Source of the DNA: Kaistella jeonii
GTDB lineage: Bacteria > Bacteroidota > Bacteroidia > Flavobacteriales > Weeksellaceae
NCBI RefSeq assembly: GCF_000812865.1
Contig: NZ_JSYL01000012.1
Coordinates: forward strand, 1-64,000
DNA: 64,000 bases
Reading direction: 5' to 3'
The notes under the pieces are model-generated. The model was given only the letters and a program-made list of their open reading frames with translations, was not told the origin of the DNA and did no database searches. Positions 43,977 to 52,150 of this stretch are shown one piece after another. The position numbers and the translations under genes are program-made. The first letter of the stretch is position 1. Every line of letters begins with the position of its first letter.

Positions 43977-44162
43977 TGAATCTAATTTTTAGATTACGGG
44001 AAAATATAAATTTTATGGCGATCTTGTTTATAAATTTGGTGAATAACTGTAGATAGTGTTTCAAATGAAATATCACTTAACTTAAAAAAAATATGTAGAT
44101 TTAATAACTCAATCATTATTTTAAATAAAAATTTAAGTGTCATTAAAAACAAAAAATAATTC

Positions 44163-45236
44163 ATGGAAGCAGATTTAAAATTAAAATTACAACAATTACA
44201 TCAAAGAGTCGATGTGTTGAAAGATCAAATTAATACGGAAGAAGCAACTAAAAATGCTTTCGTAATGCCTTTTATACAAATTTTGGGTTATGATATATTT
44301 AATCCGACAGAAGTTATCCCAGAGTTTATATGTGATATCGGAACAAAAAAAGGAGAAAAGATTGACTACGTTATAAAAATTGATGGAGAACCAATTTTAA
44401 TTATAGAATGCAAACATTGGAAAGAAAATGTCGATGCACATAATTCGCAACTGCACAGATATTATCATGTTTCCAAGGCAAGATTTGGAGTTCTAACAAA
44501 TGGTCACATCTATAATTTTTATTCTGATTTAGAAAAACCTAATATAATGGATGAAAAACCATTTTTTACTTTAGATCTTTCTAATTTAAAAGATGCAAGT
44601 TTAAAAATATTAGAGAAATTCTCCAAAACTGGTTACAACTTGGAAGAAATTTTAGATTCAGCAGAAGGTTTAAAATATATTAAAGCGATCAGAAATGAAT
44701 TCGAGAAAGAGATTCAAGATCCTTCAGATGAGATGGTAAAACTTCTTGTAAATCGATTTTTTGATAAACCTTTAACAGCAACAAGATTAGTTGCGTTTAA
44801 AGAATATACAAGAAAAGCTATTTCAAACTCTATTAATGAATCGATCAGTTTTAGATTAAAAAATGCGCTAAGTATTAATGAAACTGTTCCTTCAAAAACC
44901 AACGATCAGATTCCAGCAGTAAGTGAAACCGTTGATGTACCAAAATTTATCACAAGTGAAGAGGAAATAGAAGGATCACAAATAGTAAAGGCAATTTTAA
45001 GAGAAATTTTGCCTGCTTCTAGAATTGCATTTAGAGATACACAGTCTTATTTTGGGATTTTGCTTGATGATAATAATCGAAAACCAATTTGCCGTTTGCA
45101 TTTTAATTCTTCAAATAAGTATTTAGAGGTTTTTAATAATGGTAAGGATAATGGTGAGAAAAAACTTATTTTATCACTTGAAGAAATTTATAATTTCAAG
45201 GAAGAATTATTAGCTACTGTTAAAAACTACGAATAA
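44163..45236 (+). CDS. Solitary HsdR-N-like restriction endonuclease domain protein, 357 aa
   Basis: Predicted PD-(D/E)xK nuclease. The N-terminal helix (1-25) is followed by FVMPFIQILGYDIFNPTEVIPEF, then the catalytic core Asp68 (KIDYVI), Glu82 and Lys84 (IIECKHW). The rest (about 130-357) is helical with a C-terminal beta segment (FGILLDDNNRKPICRLHFNSSN), a possible DNA-recognition or sensor module. No methylase or specificity gene is adjacent, so it is an orphan, perhaps a type IV-like enzyme. Monocistronic with a terminator at 45256-45283. Start set at ATG 44163. Confidence 0.85.
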   Translation: MEADLKLKLQQLHQRVDVLKDQINTEEATKNAFVMPFIQILGYDIFNPTEVIPEFICDIGTKKGEKIDYVIKIDGEPILIIECKHWKENVDAHNSQLHRYYHVSKARFGVLTNGHIYNFYSDLEKPNIMDEKPFFTLDLSNLKDASLKILEKFSKTGYNLEEILDSAEGLKYIKAIRNEFEKEIQDPSDEMVKLLVNRFFDKPLTATRLVAFKEYTRKAISNSINESISFRLKNALSINETVPSKTNDQIPAVSETVDVPKFITSEEEIEGSQIVKAILREILPASRIAFRDTQSYFGILLDDNNRKPICRLHFNSSNKYLEVFNNGKDNGEKKLILSLEEIYNFKEELLATVKNYE

Positions 45237-45255
45237 TTCTAATTCATATTAAAGA

Positions 45256-45283
45256 TAAAACCTGCCTCACAGCAGGTTTTTTT
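45256..45283 (+). terminator. Terminator
   Basis: AAACCTGC (45258-45265) with GCAGGTTT (45272-45279), then T-run, after the nuclease gene; may also serve hutU from the other side. Confidence 0.8.
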
Positions 45284-45298
45284 CATCTCTAAAAAATT

Positions 45299-47284
45299 TT
45301 AAAACAAACCCTCATCCACAAAATTCGGCAACGTCACTTTTAAATTCGGCTCCATTTCCATGGCTCTTTTAATGGCGAAAACTGCACCTTCATTTCTTGC
45401 CCAACTTCGGCGGGAAATTCCATTGTTCACATCCCAGAAAAGCATTGATTTTAACCGGCGATCCGCATCATCACTTCCATCAAGCAACATTCCAAAACCA
45501 CCGTTGATCACTTCGCCCCATCCAACTCCACCTCCATTATGAATAGAAACCCAAGTCGCACCCCGAAAACTGTCGCCGATCACATTCTGAATCGCCATAT
45601 CAGCCGTGAATCTCGAACCGTCATAAATATTAGAAGTTTCACGATAAGGAGAATCTGTTCCGGAAACATCGTGGTGATCACGACCTAAAACAATTGCGCC
45701 AATTTCTCCATTTTTGATTGCTTTGTTGAAGGCTTCTGCAATTTTCATTCTGCCCTCAGAATCTGCATAGAGAATTCTCGCTTGAGAACCAACGACCAGA
45801 TTATTTTTCTGCGCACCTTTGATCCAGGTTATATTATCCTGCATTTGTTGCTGAATTTCTGGCGGAGATTTTTTGATCATTTCCTCTAAAACTTCGCACG
45901 CAATCTCATCTGTTTTCAGTAAATCTTCGGGTTTTCCACTTGCACAAACCCACCGAAACGGGCCGAAACCATAATCGAAACACATCGGTCCCATAATATC
46001 CTGCACATAACTTGGATATTTAAATTCGCGTCCCAAAGTTGGATTTTCTGACATTACATCTGCACCGGCTCTACTTGCTTCCAATAAAAATGCATTGCCG
46101 TAATCGAAAAAATAAGTTCCTTTTTCGGTATGTTTATTTATGGCGGAAGCATGTCTTCGCAACGATTCCTGAACTTTTTCTTTAAATAATTCTGGATCTT
46201 CAGCCATCATTTTATTAGATTCCTCAAAACTTTGACCCACCGGATAATATCCTCCGGACCAAGGATTATGAAGCGAAGTTTGGTCGGAACCAATGTCAAT
46301 TTTCAGATTTTCCTGATCAAATTTTTCCCAAATGTCAACGATGTTTCCTAAGTATGCCAAAGAAACGGTTTCTTTATTTTCCTGAGCTTTACGAACTCTC
46401 ACAACCAGTTCATCTAAATTTTCGTGGATCTCATTCACCCATTTCTGATCGTGCCGAATTTTTGCAATTTTTGGATTGACTTCTGCAATAACTGTGATGC
46501 AACCTGCAATATTTCCAGCTTTTGGCTGTGCTCCCGACATTCCGCCTAATCCGGAAGTCAAAAATAATCCACCTTTTGGATCTTTGTTGATTTTCCTGAA
46601 AGCATTCAAAACCGTGATCGTTGTTCCGTGCACAATTCCTTGCGGACCAATGTACATATAACTTCCCGCGGTCATTTGTCCGTATTGAGAAACACCCAAC
46701 GCATTAAATTTCTCCCAATCGTCGGGTTTAGAATAATTTGGAATCACCATTCCATTCGTGACTACAACTCTCGGTGCTTCTTTATGACTTGGAAATAATC
46801 CCATTGGATGACCGGAATACATGGTTAAAGTTTGTTCATCAGTCATTTCCGACAAATATTTCATCGTCAATAAATATTGTGCCCAGTTTTGAAAAACCGC
46901 TCCATTTCCACCATAAGTAATGAGTTCATGCGGATGTTGCGCAACTGCGTAATCTAAATTATTCTGAATCATCAACATGATCGATTTTGCTTGCTCAGAT
47001 TTTCCGGGATATTCAGAAATCGGGCGAGCTTTCATCTCATATTCCGGACGGAAACGATACATGTAAATTCTGCCGTATTTTTCTAATTCATCTTTAAATT
47101 CTGGTAATAATTCTGAGTGGCGTTTCGGTTCAAAATAGCGCAAAGCATTTTTTAAAGCAAGTTTTTTTTCTTCCGCCGAAAGAATATCCTTTCTTTTTGG
47201 GGCGTGATTAATATTAGATTCGTAAGGTTTTATATTTGGAAGTTCAGATGGAATTCCTTGTTGAATTTGTTCTTGAAAAGTCAT
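45299..47284 (-). CDS. hutU: Urocanate hydratase
   Basis: Second step of histidine degradation, converting urocanate to imidazolonepropionate with tightly bound NAD+. The length of 661 aa is that of the longer Bacteroidetes form (about 555 aa in E. coli relatives). It contains YTGGNGAVFQNW-like YGGNGAVFQNWAQY (about 124-137), the NAD-binding Rossmann segment TSGLGGMSGAQPKAG (about 243-257), and the family Cys region near IMGPMCFDYGFGPFRWVCASG (about 433-453). The other hut genes are not in this window. Confidence 0.95.
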   Translation of the reverse strand: MTFQEQIQQGIPSELPNIKPYESNINHAPKRKDILSAEEKKLALKNALRYFEPKRHSELLPEFKDELEKYGRIYMYRFRPEYEMKARPISEYPGKSEQAKSIMLMIQNNLDYAVAQHPHELITYGGNGAVFQNWAQYLLTMKYLSEMTDEQTLTMYSGHPMGLFPSHKEAPRVVVTNGMVIPNYSKPDDWEKFNALGVSQYGQMTAGSYMYIGPQGIVHGTTITVLNAFRKINKDPKGGLFLTSGLGGMSGAQPKAGNIAGCITVIAEVNPKIAKIRHDQKWVNEIHENLDELVVRVRKAQENKETVSLAYLGNIVDIWEKFDQENLKIDIGSDQTSLHNPWSGGYYPVGQSFEESNKMMAEDPELFKEKVQESLRRHASAINKHTEKGTYFFDYGNAFLLEASRAGADVMSENPTLGREFKYPSYVQDIMGPMCFDYGFGPFRWVCASGKPEDLLKTDEIACEVLEEMIKKSPPEIQQQMQDNITWIKGAQKNNLVVGSQARILYADSEGRMKIAEAFNKAIKNGEIGAIVLGRDHHDVSGTDSPYRETSNIYDGSRFTADMAIQNVIGDSFRGATWVSIHNGGGVGWGEVINGGFGMLLDGSDDADRRLKSMLFWDVNNGISRRSWARNEGAVFAIKRAMEMEPNLKVTLPNFVDEGLF

Positions 47285-47361
47285 TGAAAATAATTTTTAA
47301 AACTTTAATTAAATTGAATGCATTAAAGATATTCAAATTCAATATTATAATACAATAATCC

Positions 47362-47393
47362 ACAAAAAAATTCCCCACAGATGCAGGGAATTA
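47362..47393 (-). terminator. Terminator of the 47430-47723 gene
   Basis: ATTCCC/GGGAAT stem with a T-run on the minus strand. Confidence 0.7.
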
Positions 47394-47429
47394 ATTTATG
47401 TTAGAAGTAAATACTTTTTTTAAAAATAC

Positions 47430-47723
47430 TTAAGATAAAAGATCTTCGTTAACTTCCTCATGATTGTCATTATTATCAGATTGGCTGTAGAAATTATTTT
47501 CCTCATCTTCCGAGCCAATTTCCTCCATTTCATCGTCTGCGGCAGCGCCCGGAACATCTAAATTAGATCCTAAAGAATTGGTGGATGTGGGATTTTCTAA
47601 AATTGGATTTCCGTCGCCGTCTAAAGAAATTGCTTCTTCCTGATTGAAAATATCATTTTCAGCACTGTAATTCATTTCTCTTAACTGCTCGTTTTGTTCG
47701 CTTTTGCTATTTTCTGGTGTCAT
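47430..47723 (-). CDS. Acidic, low-complexity hypothetical protein, 97 aa
   Basis: Rich in Asp, Glu, Asn and Ser (SLDGDGNPILENPTSTNSLGSN, DDEMEEIGSEDEENN), with no signal peptide or hydrophobic core. Probably disordered. It has its own terminator. Similar in style to the small acidic gene at 48486-48737. Function unknown. Confidence 0.65.
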   Translation of the reverse strand: MTPENSKSEQNEQLREMNYSAENDIFNQEEAISLDGDGNPILENPTSTNSLGSNLDVPGAAADDEMEEIGSEDEENNFYSQSDNNDNHEEVNEDLLS

Positions 47724-47828
47724 AATGTAAATTTTAAATTTAAAGCTTCAAAAATGAGTCCAACTGTTTATATTATCAATATTATATTCTTAGTATTTTT
47801 TAAATCAACTATTAGAACAGAAAACCCA

Positions 47829-47836
47829 TATATTTG
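47829..47836 (+). promoter_or_regulatory. -7 promoter box of the riboswitch-thioesterase unit
   Basis: TATATTTG (TAnnTTTG). Transcription from here gives a leader of about 185 nt before the thioesterase ATG. Confidence 0.6.
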
Positions 47837-47849
47837 CAACTAAGATTTC

Positions 47850-47965
47850 AATACTCAAGGTGAATCGTGTGGAAATCACGAACTGTCGCGCAACTGTAAT
47901 CCTTTCCGGAAAGTCAGATCCCTTTTTTGAAATTTAAATGCTTTCGCGATTTGAAGCAGAAATTC
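47850..47965 (+). ncRNA. Cobalamin (B12) riboswitch-like leader
   Basis: A hairpin TCGTG/CACGA and then GAACTGTCGCGCAACTGTAA (47880-47899) match the cobalamin core, whose Bacteroidetes form usually reads GAACUGUCCCGCAACUGUAA. AAAGTCAG at 47910-47917 is the B12-box region, and AAGG (47857-47860) pairs with CCTT (47920-47923) to close the core. The regulatory hairpin TGCTT/AAGCA (47939-47957) presents the loop TCGCGA, complementary to the core loop TCGCG (47885-47889). The usual loop is UCCCGC paired with GCGGG, so both sides changed together. Downstream gene: acyl-CoA thioesterase. Confidence 0.75.
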
Positions 47966-48029
47966 CATTCTCAATTGGGTTTGTATTTTCTGTTCATGTC
48001 ATTTATTAATGATTTAATTTAAAAACAGA

Positions 48030-48434
48030 ATGAATTATCAGGAAAAAATCAAAAGTTCAGAAACCCACGTTTTCAAAGTAGTTTTCCCGAACATTACGAA
48101 TCATCATAATACGATGTTTGGTGGAACGGTGATGGAAATGATGGACGAAGTTGCTTTTATGACTGCCACAAGATTTGCAAGAAAATCTTTTGTTACCGTA
48201 AGTTGTGATCGTATTGATTTCAAAAAACCTATTCCGGCAGATACTATAGTAGAATTAATCGGAAGAGTAAAATATGTGGGGAACTCCAGTTTAAAAGTAA
48301 GCGTAGAGGTTTTTGTAGAAGAAATGTATGCAGAAAAAAGAGAAAGGGCGGTCTCCGGCGATTTTACTTTAGTTGCAATCGGTGCGGAGAAAAAACCGGT
48401 TCCTATTTTTGAAAATGAAGGTAAAGTAATTTAG
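48030..48434 (+). CDS. Acyl-CoA thioesterase (hotdog fold), 134 aa
   Basis: Single hotdog domain of the YciA/acyl-CoA hydrolase type, cleaving acyl-CoA to free acid and CoA. The hallmark segment is NHHNTMFGGTVMEMMDEVAFMTATRFA (about 23-49), with Asp40 as the likely catalytic acid. VTVSCDRIDFKKPIPADTIVELIGRV follows. It lies behind a cobalamin-type leader and promoter. A 7-bp pairing (TTCTGTT with AACAGAA next to the ATG) could mask its start. Terminator at 48446-48472. Confidence 0.9.
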   Translation: MNYQEKIKSSETHVFKVVFPNITNHHNTMFGGTVMEMMDEVAFMTATRFARKSFVTVSCDRIDFKKPIPADTIVELIGRVKYVGNSSLKVSVEVFVEEMYAEKRERAVSGDFTLVAIGAEKKPVPIFENEGKVI

Positions 48435-48445
48435 TTCAAAGTAAT

Positions 48446-48472
48446 AAAATCCACTTTTCAGTGGATTTTTAA
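48446..48472 (+). terminator. Terminator of the thioesterase gene
   Basis: AAATCCAC-TTTTCA-GTGGATTT followed by T-run. Confidence 0.8.
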
Positions 48473-48485
48473 TTTGTTCTAACAT

Positions 48486-48737
48486 TTAAATATCATCTTC
48501 CAAATCGCGGTTTTTATTATTTTCCCAGGCTTCATTGTAAGCTTTCTTTTGATTTTTCCACGCTTCTGGCGGAACTGCATTTTCCGCAACTTTTACAATA
48601 TGCCCTTCCTCATCATGTTGCACTCCAAATTTTTCAGCAGACTCACTTGATTTATTATCATTTAATGCTGGATCATTATGTTGGGATCGGGTTTCATTGC
48701 TTAATTCGTCGCCTTTAATTTCTTTATGATCATCCAT
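48486..48737 (-). CDS. Hydrophilic hypothetical protein, 83 aa
   Basis: Charged, with no hydrophobic segment (DDHKEIKGDELSNETRSQHND, PPEAWKNQKKAYNEAWENNKNRDLEDDI). Probably disordered, possibly stress-related by composition alone. Monocistronic, divergent from ftsK. Confidence 0.65.
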   Translation of the reverse strand: MDDHKEIKGDELSNETRSQHNDPALNDNKSSESAEKFGVQHDEEGHIVKVAENAVPPEAWKNQKKAYNEAWENNKNRDLEDDI

Positions 48738-48890
48738 AATTTTAAATTTTTGATTGTAATAAAAAGTGGTTCAAATAGTATTCCGAACGCTCAAATAAGT
48801 TTATAAATTTCGAAAAAAGCCATAATTATGCATCTCAAAAAAACAAGGAAAATTATATTTAATAGCAGAAAAAATCTTAAATTTTATTGT

Positions 48891-48898
48891 TAAATTTG
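48891..48898 (+). promoter_or_regulatory. -7 promoter box of ftsK
   Basis: TAAATTTG (TAnnTTTG), 15 nt before the ATG. Confidence 0.6.
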
Positions 48899-48912
48899 CC
48901 CTTATCGACATT

Positions 48913-51372
48913 ATGGAAAAAAATACAAAAAAAGCGCCGACACAAGCGACTGAGCAGAGCAAAATACTTTCAAAACCCCGCATATTTTTTGGAGTTTTAT
49001 TTATCGCTACCTCAATCATTCTTACCTTCTCTTTTATTTCCTATCTTTTAAACTGGAGGGCAGATCAAAGCCAAGCCGGAACGATGCTGGATAAAACCGT
49101 AAAATCTTCGAATATTTTTGGTAAGATCGGCGATTGGTTGGGTAATTTTTTTATTTTTCAAAGCCTTGGAATTGCCGCTTTCGTAGTTGCATTTCTCTTT
49201 GTCGTTTTCGGAATGATGATCCTGAAAAAAAATTATTTCAAACCCTGGAAAACTTTCGGTCATTCCCTGTTTTTGATTTGTTGGGTTCCTATTTTTATGG
49301 GAGCAGTAACCAATGGACAAGGAGTTTTGAGCGGTGTTTACGGTTTTCAAATCATGGATTTCTTAAATTCTGTAATCGGTACCGTTGGTTTATGGCTGAT
49401 TCTTTTGGTGAGCATTTCTTTGTATTTTATTCTTGAATTTAATTTAAATGCAAGCAATGTAAAATTAAAACTAAACAATCTGAACGATCAAACTTTAGGA
49501 AGAGTAAAAGCAATGATGCCAAATTCTTCTGAAAATTTTGAAGCAGATGAAGAATTAGAAAATGAAGTCGATGATATTGCAAGTAAAATCCCAAATTCTA
49601 AAGTAAATATAATTCGCGATTTTATTCCGGAAATTGAAATTGAACCGATTGTAACTCCAAACAGAACTTCTTTTGAGGATATTCCAAATGTAAGTGTAAC
49701 CGAAAGTACCGGAAGTTCCATTAATTTAAATCCTGTTTCTATTCCAGTTGTAGATCCAACTCCGAAAGCTGATGACATTGAATTCAAAGTTGAAGTTCCT
49801 AAGACAGTCGATATTATCGATGAGTCAGATAAGAAATCTCAGGAATTAGTTGATAAACACGGACTTTACGATCATAAATTAGATTTGGCAAATTTTCAAA
49901 TGCCAACTTTAGATTTGTTAAGAGATTACGGAAACGAAGAAATTGCCATTAATAGAGAAGAACTCGAAGAAAATAAAAACAAAATTGTTGGTCTTCTCAA
50001 AAATTTTAATGTAGGAATTGCCGAAATTAAAGCGACGGTTGGTCCAACAGTAACGTTGTACGAAATCGTTCCGGAAGCTGGAATTCGGGTTGCTTCCATC
50101 AAAAAATTACAGGATGATATTGCTTTGAACCTTTCTGCGCTGGGGATTCGAATTATAGCGCCAATGCCGGGGAAAGGTACGATCGGTATTGAAGTTCCAA
50201 GAAAAAATCCTGCGATGGTTTCTATGCGAAGTGTGATTGGTTCTCAGAAATTTCAAAATTCAGATATGGATTTACCAGTGGTATTTGGTAAAACTATTTC
50301 TAATGAAATTTTCATGGCAGATTTAACAAAAATGCCTCACTTATTGATGGCAGGAGCAACCGGTCAAGGAAAATCAGTGGGTATTAATGCAATTTTGACT
50401 TCCCTACTTTACAAAAAACATCCAAGCGAATTAAAATTTGTGATGGTTGATCCGAAAAAAGTAGAACTTTCGCTTTATTCAAAAATTGAAAGACATTATT
50501 TAGCGAAACTTCCAGATGGCGATGACGCGATTATTACGGATACTCATAAAGTGATCAATACCTTAAATTCGCTTTGTATTGAAATGGATCAGCGATATGA
50601 CTTGCTTAAAAACGCTTTTTGTAAAAATATAAAAGAATATAATAAAAAATTCACGGAGCGAAAATTAAATCCAGAAAATGGCCATCGATATTTGCCGTAC
50701 ATCGTTTTGGTTGTTGATGAATTCGCCGATTTAATAATGACTGCCGGAAAAGAAGTAGAAATTCCGATTGCGAGATTGGCGCAGTTAGCAAGAGCGGTTG
50801 GAATTCATTTAATTGTAGCAACACAAAGACCATCTGTAAATGTAATTACAGGAATGATCAAAGCGAATTTCCCTGCAAGAGCGGCATTTAGAGTAATTTC
50901 CAGCGTAGATTCCCGTACTATTTTAGATTCTCCGGGAGCAGATCAATTGATTGGAAAAGGTGACATGCTTTATTTTAATGGAAATGAAATAATGCGACTT
51001 CAATGTGCATTTGTAGATACACCGGAAGTTGAAAAGATCGCTGAATTCATAGGGGAACAGAAAGGATATGCGAGTGCTTTTATGCTGCCGGAATATTCCG
51101 CAGACGAAACTACTTCAACCGTTGGAGCTTTTGATCCGAATGAAAAAGATGTTCTTTTCGAAGATGCCGCAAGAATCATCGTTTCAACACAACAAGGTTC
51201 TACTTCAATGTTGCAGCGACAGTTAAAATTAGGTTACAATAGAGCCGGAAGAATTATGGACCAGTTGGAAGCAAGCGGAATCGTAGGAGGCTTTAATGGC
51301 GCTAAAGCAAGAGAAGTACAAATCTCTGATCTAAATTCTTTGGAACACTTTTTGGAAGAATTGCGAAAGTAA
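48913..51372 (+). CDS. ftsK: DNA translocase FtsK
   Basis: Divisome motor that pumps chromosomes across the septum and activates XerCD at dif. The N-terminus has four membrane helices (about 25-170). A linker follows (about 190-320). The motor (about 345-750) has the RecA fold with Walker A GATGQGKS at 481-488 and Walker B YIVLVVDEFADLI. The C-terminal winged-helix gamma domain (FEDAARIIVSTQQGSTSMLQRQLKLGYNRAGRIMDQLEASGIVGGFNGAKAREV) reads KOPS. The length of 819 aa fits Bacteroidetes. Confidence 0.96.
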   Translation: MEKNTKKAPTQATEQSKILSKPRIFFGVLFIATSIILTFSFISYLLNWRADQSQAGTMLDKTVKSSNIFGKIGDWLGNFFIFQSLGIAAFVVAFLFVVFGMMILKKNYFKPWKTFGHSLFLICWVPIFMGAVTNGQGVLSGVYGFQIMDFLNSVIGTVGLWLILLVSISLYFILEFNLNASNVKLKLNNLNDQTLGRVKAMMPNSSENFEADEELENEVDDIASKIPNSKVNIIRDFIPEIEIEPIVTPNRTSFEDIPNVSVTESTGSSINLNPVSIPVVDPTPKADDIEFKVEVPKTVDIIDESDKKSQELVDKHGLYDHKLDLANFQMPTLDLLRDYGNEEIAINREELEENKNKIVGLLKNFNVGIAEIKATVGPTVTLYEIVPEAGIRVASIKKLQDDIALNLSALGIRIIAPMPGKGTIGIEVPRKNPAMVSMRSVIGSQKFQNSDMDLPVVFGKTISNEIFMADLTKMPHLLMAGATGQGKSVGINAILTSLLYKKHPSELKFVMVDPKKVELSLYSKIERHYLAKLPDGDDAIITDTHKVINTLNSLCIEMDQRYDLLKNAFCKNIKEYNKKFTERKLNPENGHRYLPYIVLVVDEFADLIMTAGKEVEIPIARLAQLARAVGIHLIVATQRPSVNVITGMIKANFPARAAFRVISSVDSRTILDSPGADQLIGKGDMLYFNGNEIMRLQCAFVDTPEVEKIAEFIGEQKGYASAFMLPEYSADETTSTVGAFDPNEKDVLFEDAARIIVSTQQGSTSMLQRQLKLGYNRAGRIMDQLEASGIVGGFNGAKAREVQISDLNSLEHFLEELRK

Positions 51373-51435
51373 TTTTAAACTTTAAACAATAGTTTAACTT
51401 TATCTTAAAATTCTAATCAAAAAATAAAAGAAAGA

Positions 51436-52083
51436 ATGAAAAATATATTGAAGAAAATTTCTGTTGGAATTCTAGTAGTCGCAACAAGTGCAAGTTTTGC
51501 TGCACAAAAAATTGATGCAAAGGCGAAAACTATTTTAGACGCCATATCCACTCAATACAAATCTAAAAATAATGTCTATTTCAAATTTGTTTATGGAACT
51601 GGAAATGGTAAAAAGATAACCAGAACAGAACCCGGAATTTTTTATTCTGCCAAAGACAAATACAAATTGAAAATCATGGGAACAGAACAGATTTTTGATG
51701 GAAATAAAATCTATAATATTTCCGCAGAAGATCAAGAAGTTACCGTTGCGAAACCAACTGGAAACGAACAAATGTTTTCTCCTTTAACTTATATTGAACA
51801 ATATAAAAAAGGATATAACGTAAAATATATGGGGAAATTAATGATAAACGGTGTAAATTCTGATTACATTAAATTAACTCCTACTACCAAAACCAGCATT
51901 AAAGAAGTAAATCTTTTTGTAAATGACGCTAAAAAGCAAATCGTGAAGTTGGAGCAATTCTCTACTGATAATTCAGTTTCCGTAATTGCGATCAGTGATT
52001 ATAAAGAAAATCAAAGTTTAAACAATTCTATGTTTAATTTTGACAAAGAACAATATAAAAATTACATTGTCACCGAACTGTAA
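51436..52083 (+). CDS. lolA: Outer-membrane lipoprotein carrier protein LolA, 215 aa
   Basis: Periplasmic chaperone that ferries lipoproteins from the inner to the outer membrane. It has an N-terminal signal peptide (about 1-22, ending SASFAAQ) and the LolA beta-sheet pattern: DAISTQYKSKNNVYFKFVYGT, PGIFYSAKDKYKLKIMGTEQIFDGNKIYNI and NSVSVIAISDYKENQSLNNSMFNFD. The ftsK gene ends 63 nt upstream, so it may be co-transcribed. LolD-like ATPase at 24833 could be its partner. Confidence 0.9.
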   Translation: MKNILKKISVGILVVATSASFAAQKIDAKAKTILDAISTQYKSKNNVYFKFVYGTGNGKKITRTEPGIFYSAKDKYKLKIMGTEQIFDGNKIYNISAEDQEVTVAKPTGNEQMFSPLTYIEQYKKGYNVKYMGKLMINGVNSDYIKLTPTTKTSIKEVNLFVNDAKKQIVKLEQFSTDNSVSVIAISDYKENQSLNNSMFNFDKEQYKNYIVTEL

Positions 52084-52101
52084 AATATTTTAAATTCAAA
52101 T

Positions 52102-52137
52102 AAAGTCACAAAGGAAAATTCTTTTGTGACTTTTTTG
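52102..52137 (+). terminator. Terminator of lolA
   Basis: AAAGTCACAAA with TTTTGTGACTTT, then T6. The next promoter box starts two bases later. Confidence 0.85.
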
Positions 52138-52138
52138 G

Positions 52139-52146
52139 TAAATTTG
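52139..52146 (+). promoter_or_regulatory. -7 promoter box of the LptF/G gene
   Basis: TAAATTTG (TAnnTTTG) ending only four bases before the ATG at 52151. The start of transcription would fall at or inside the start codon. Confidence 0.5.
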
Positions 52147-52150
52147 AACC

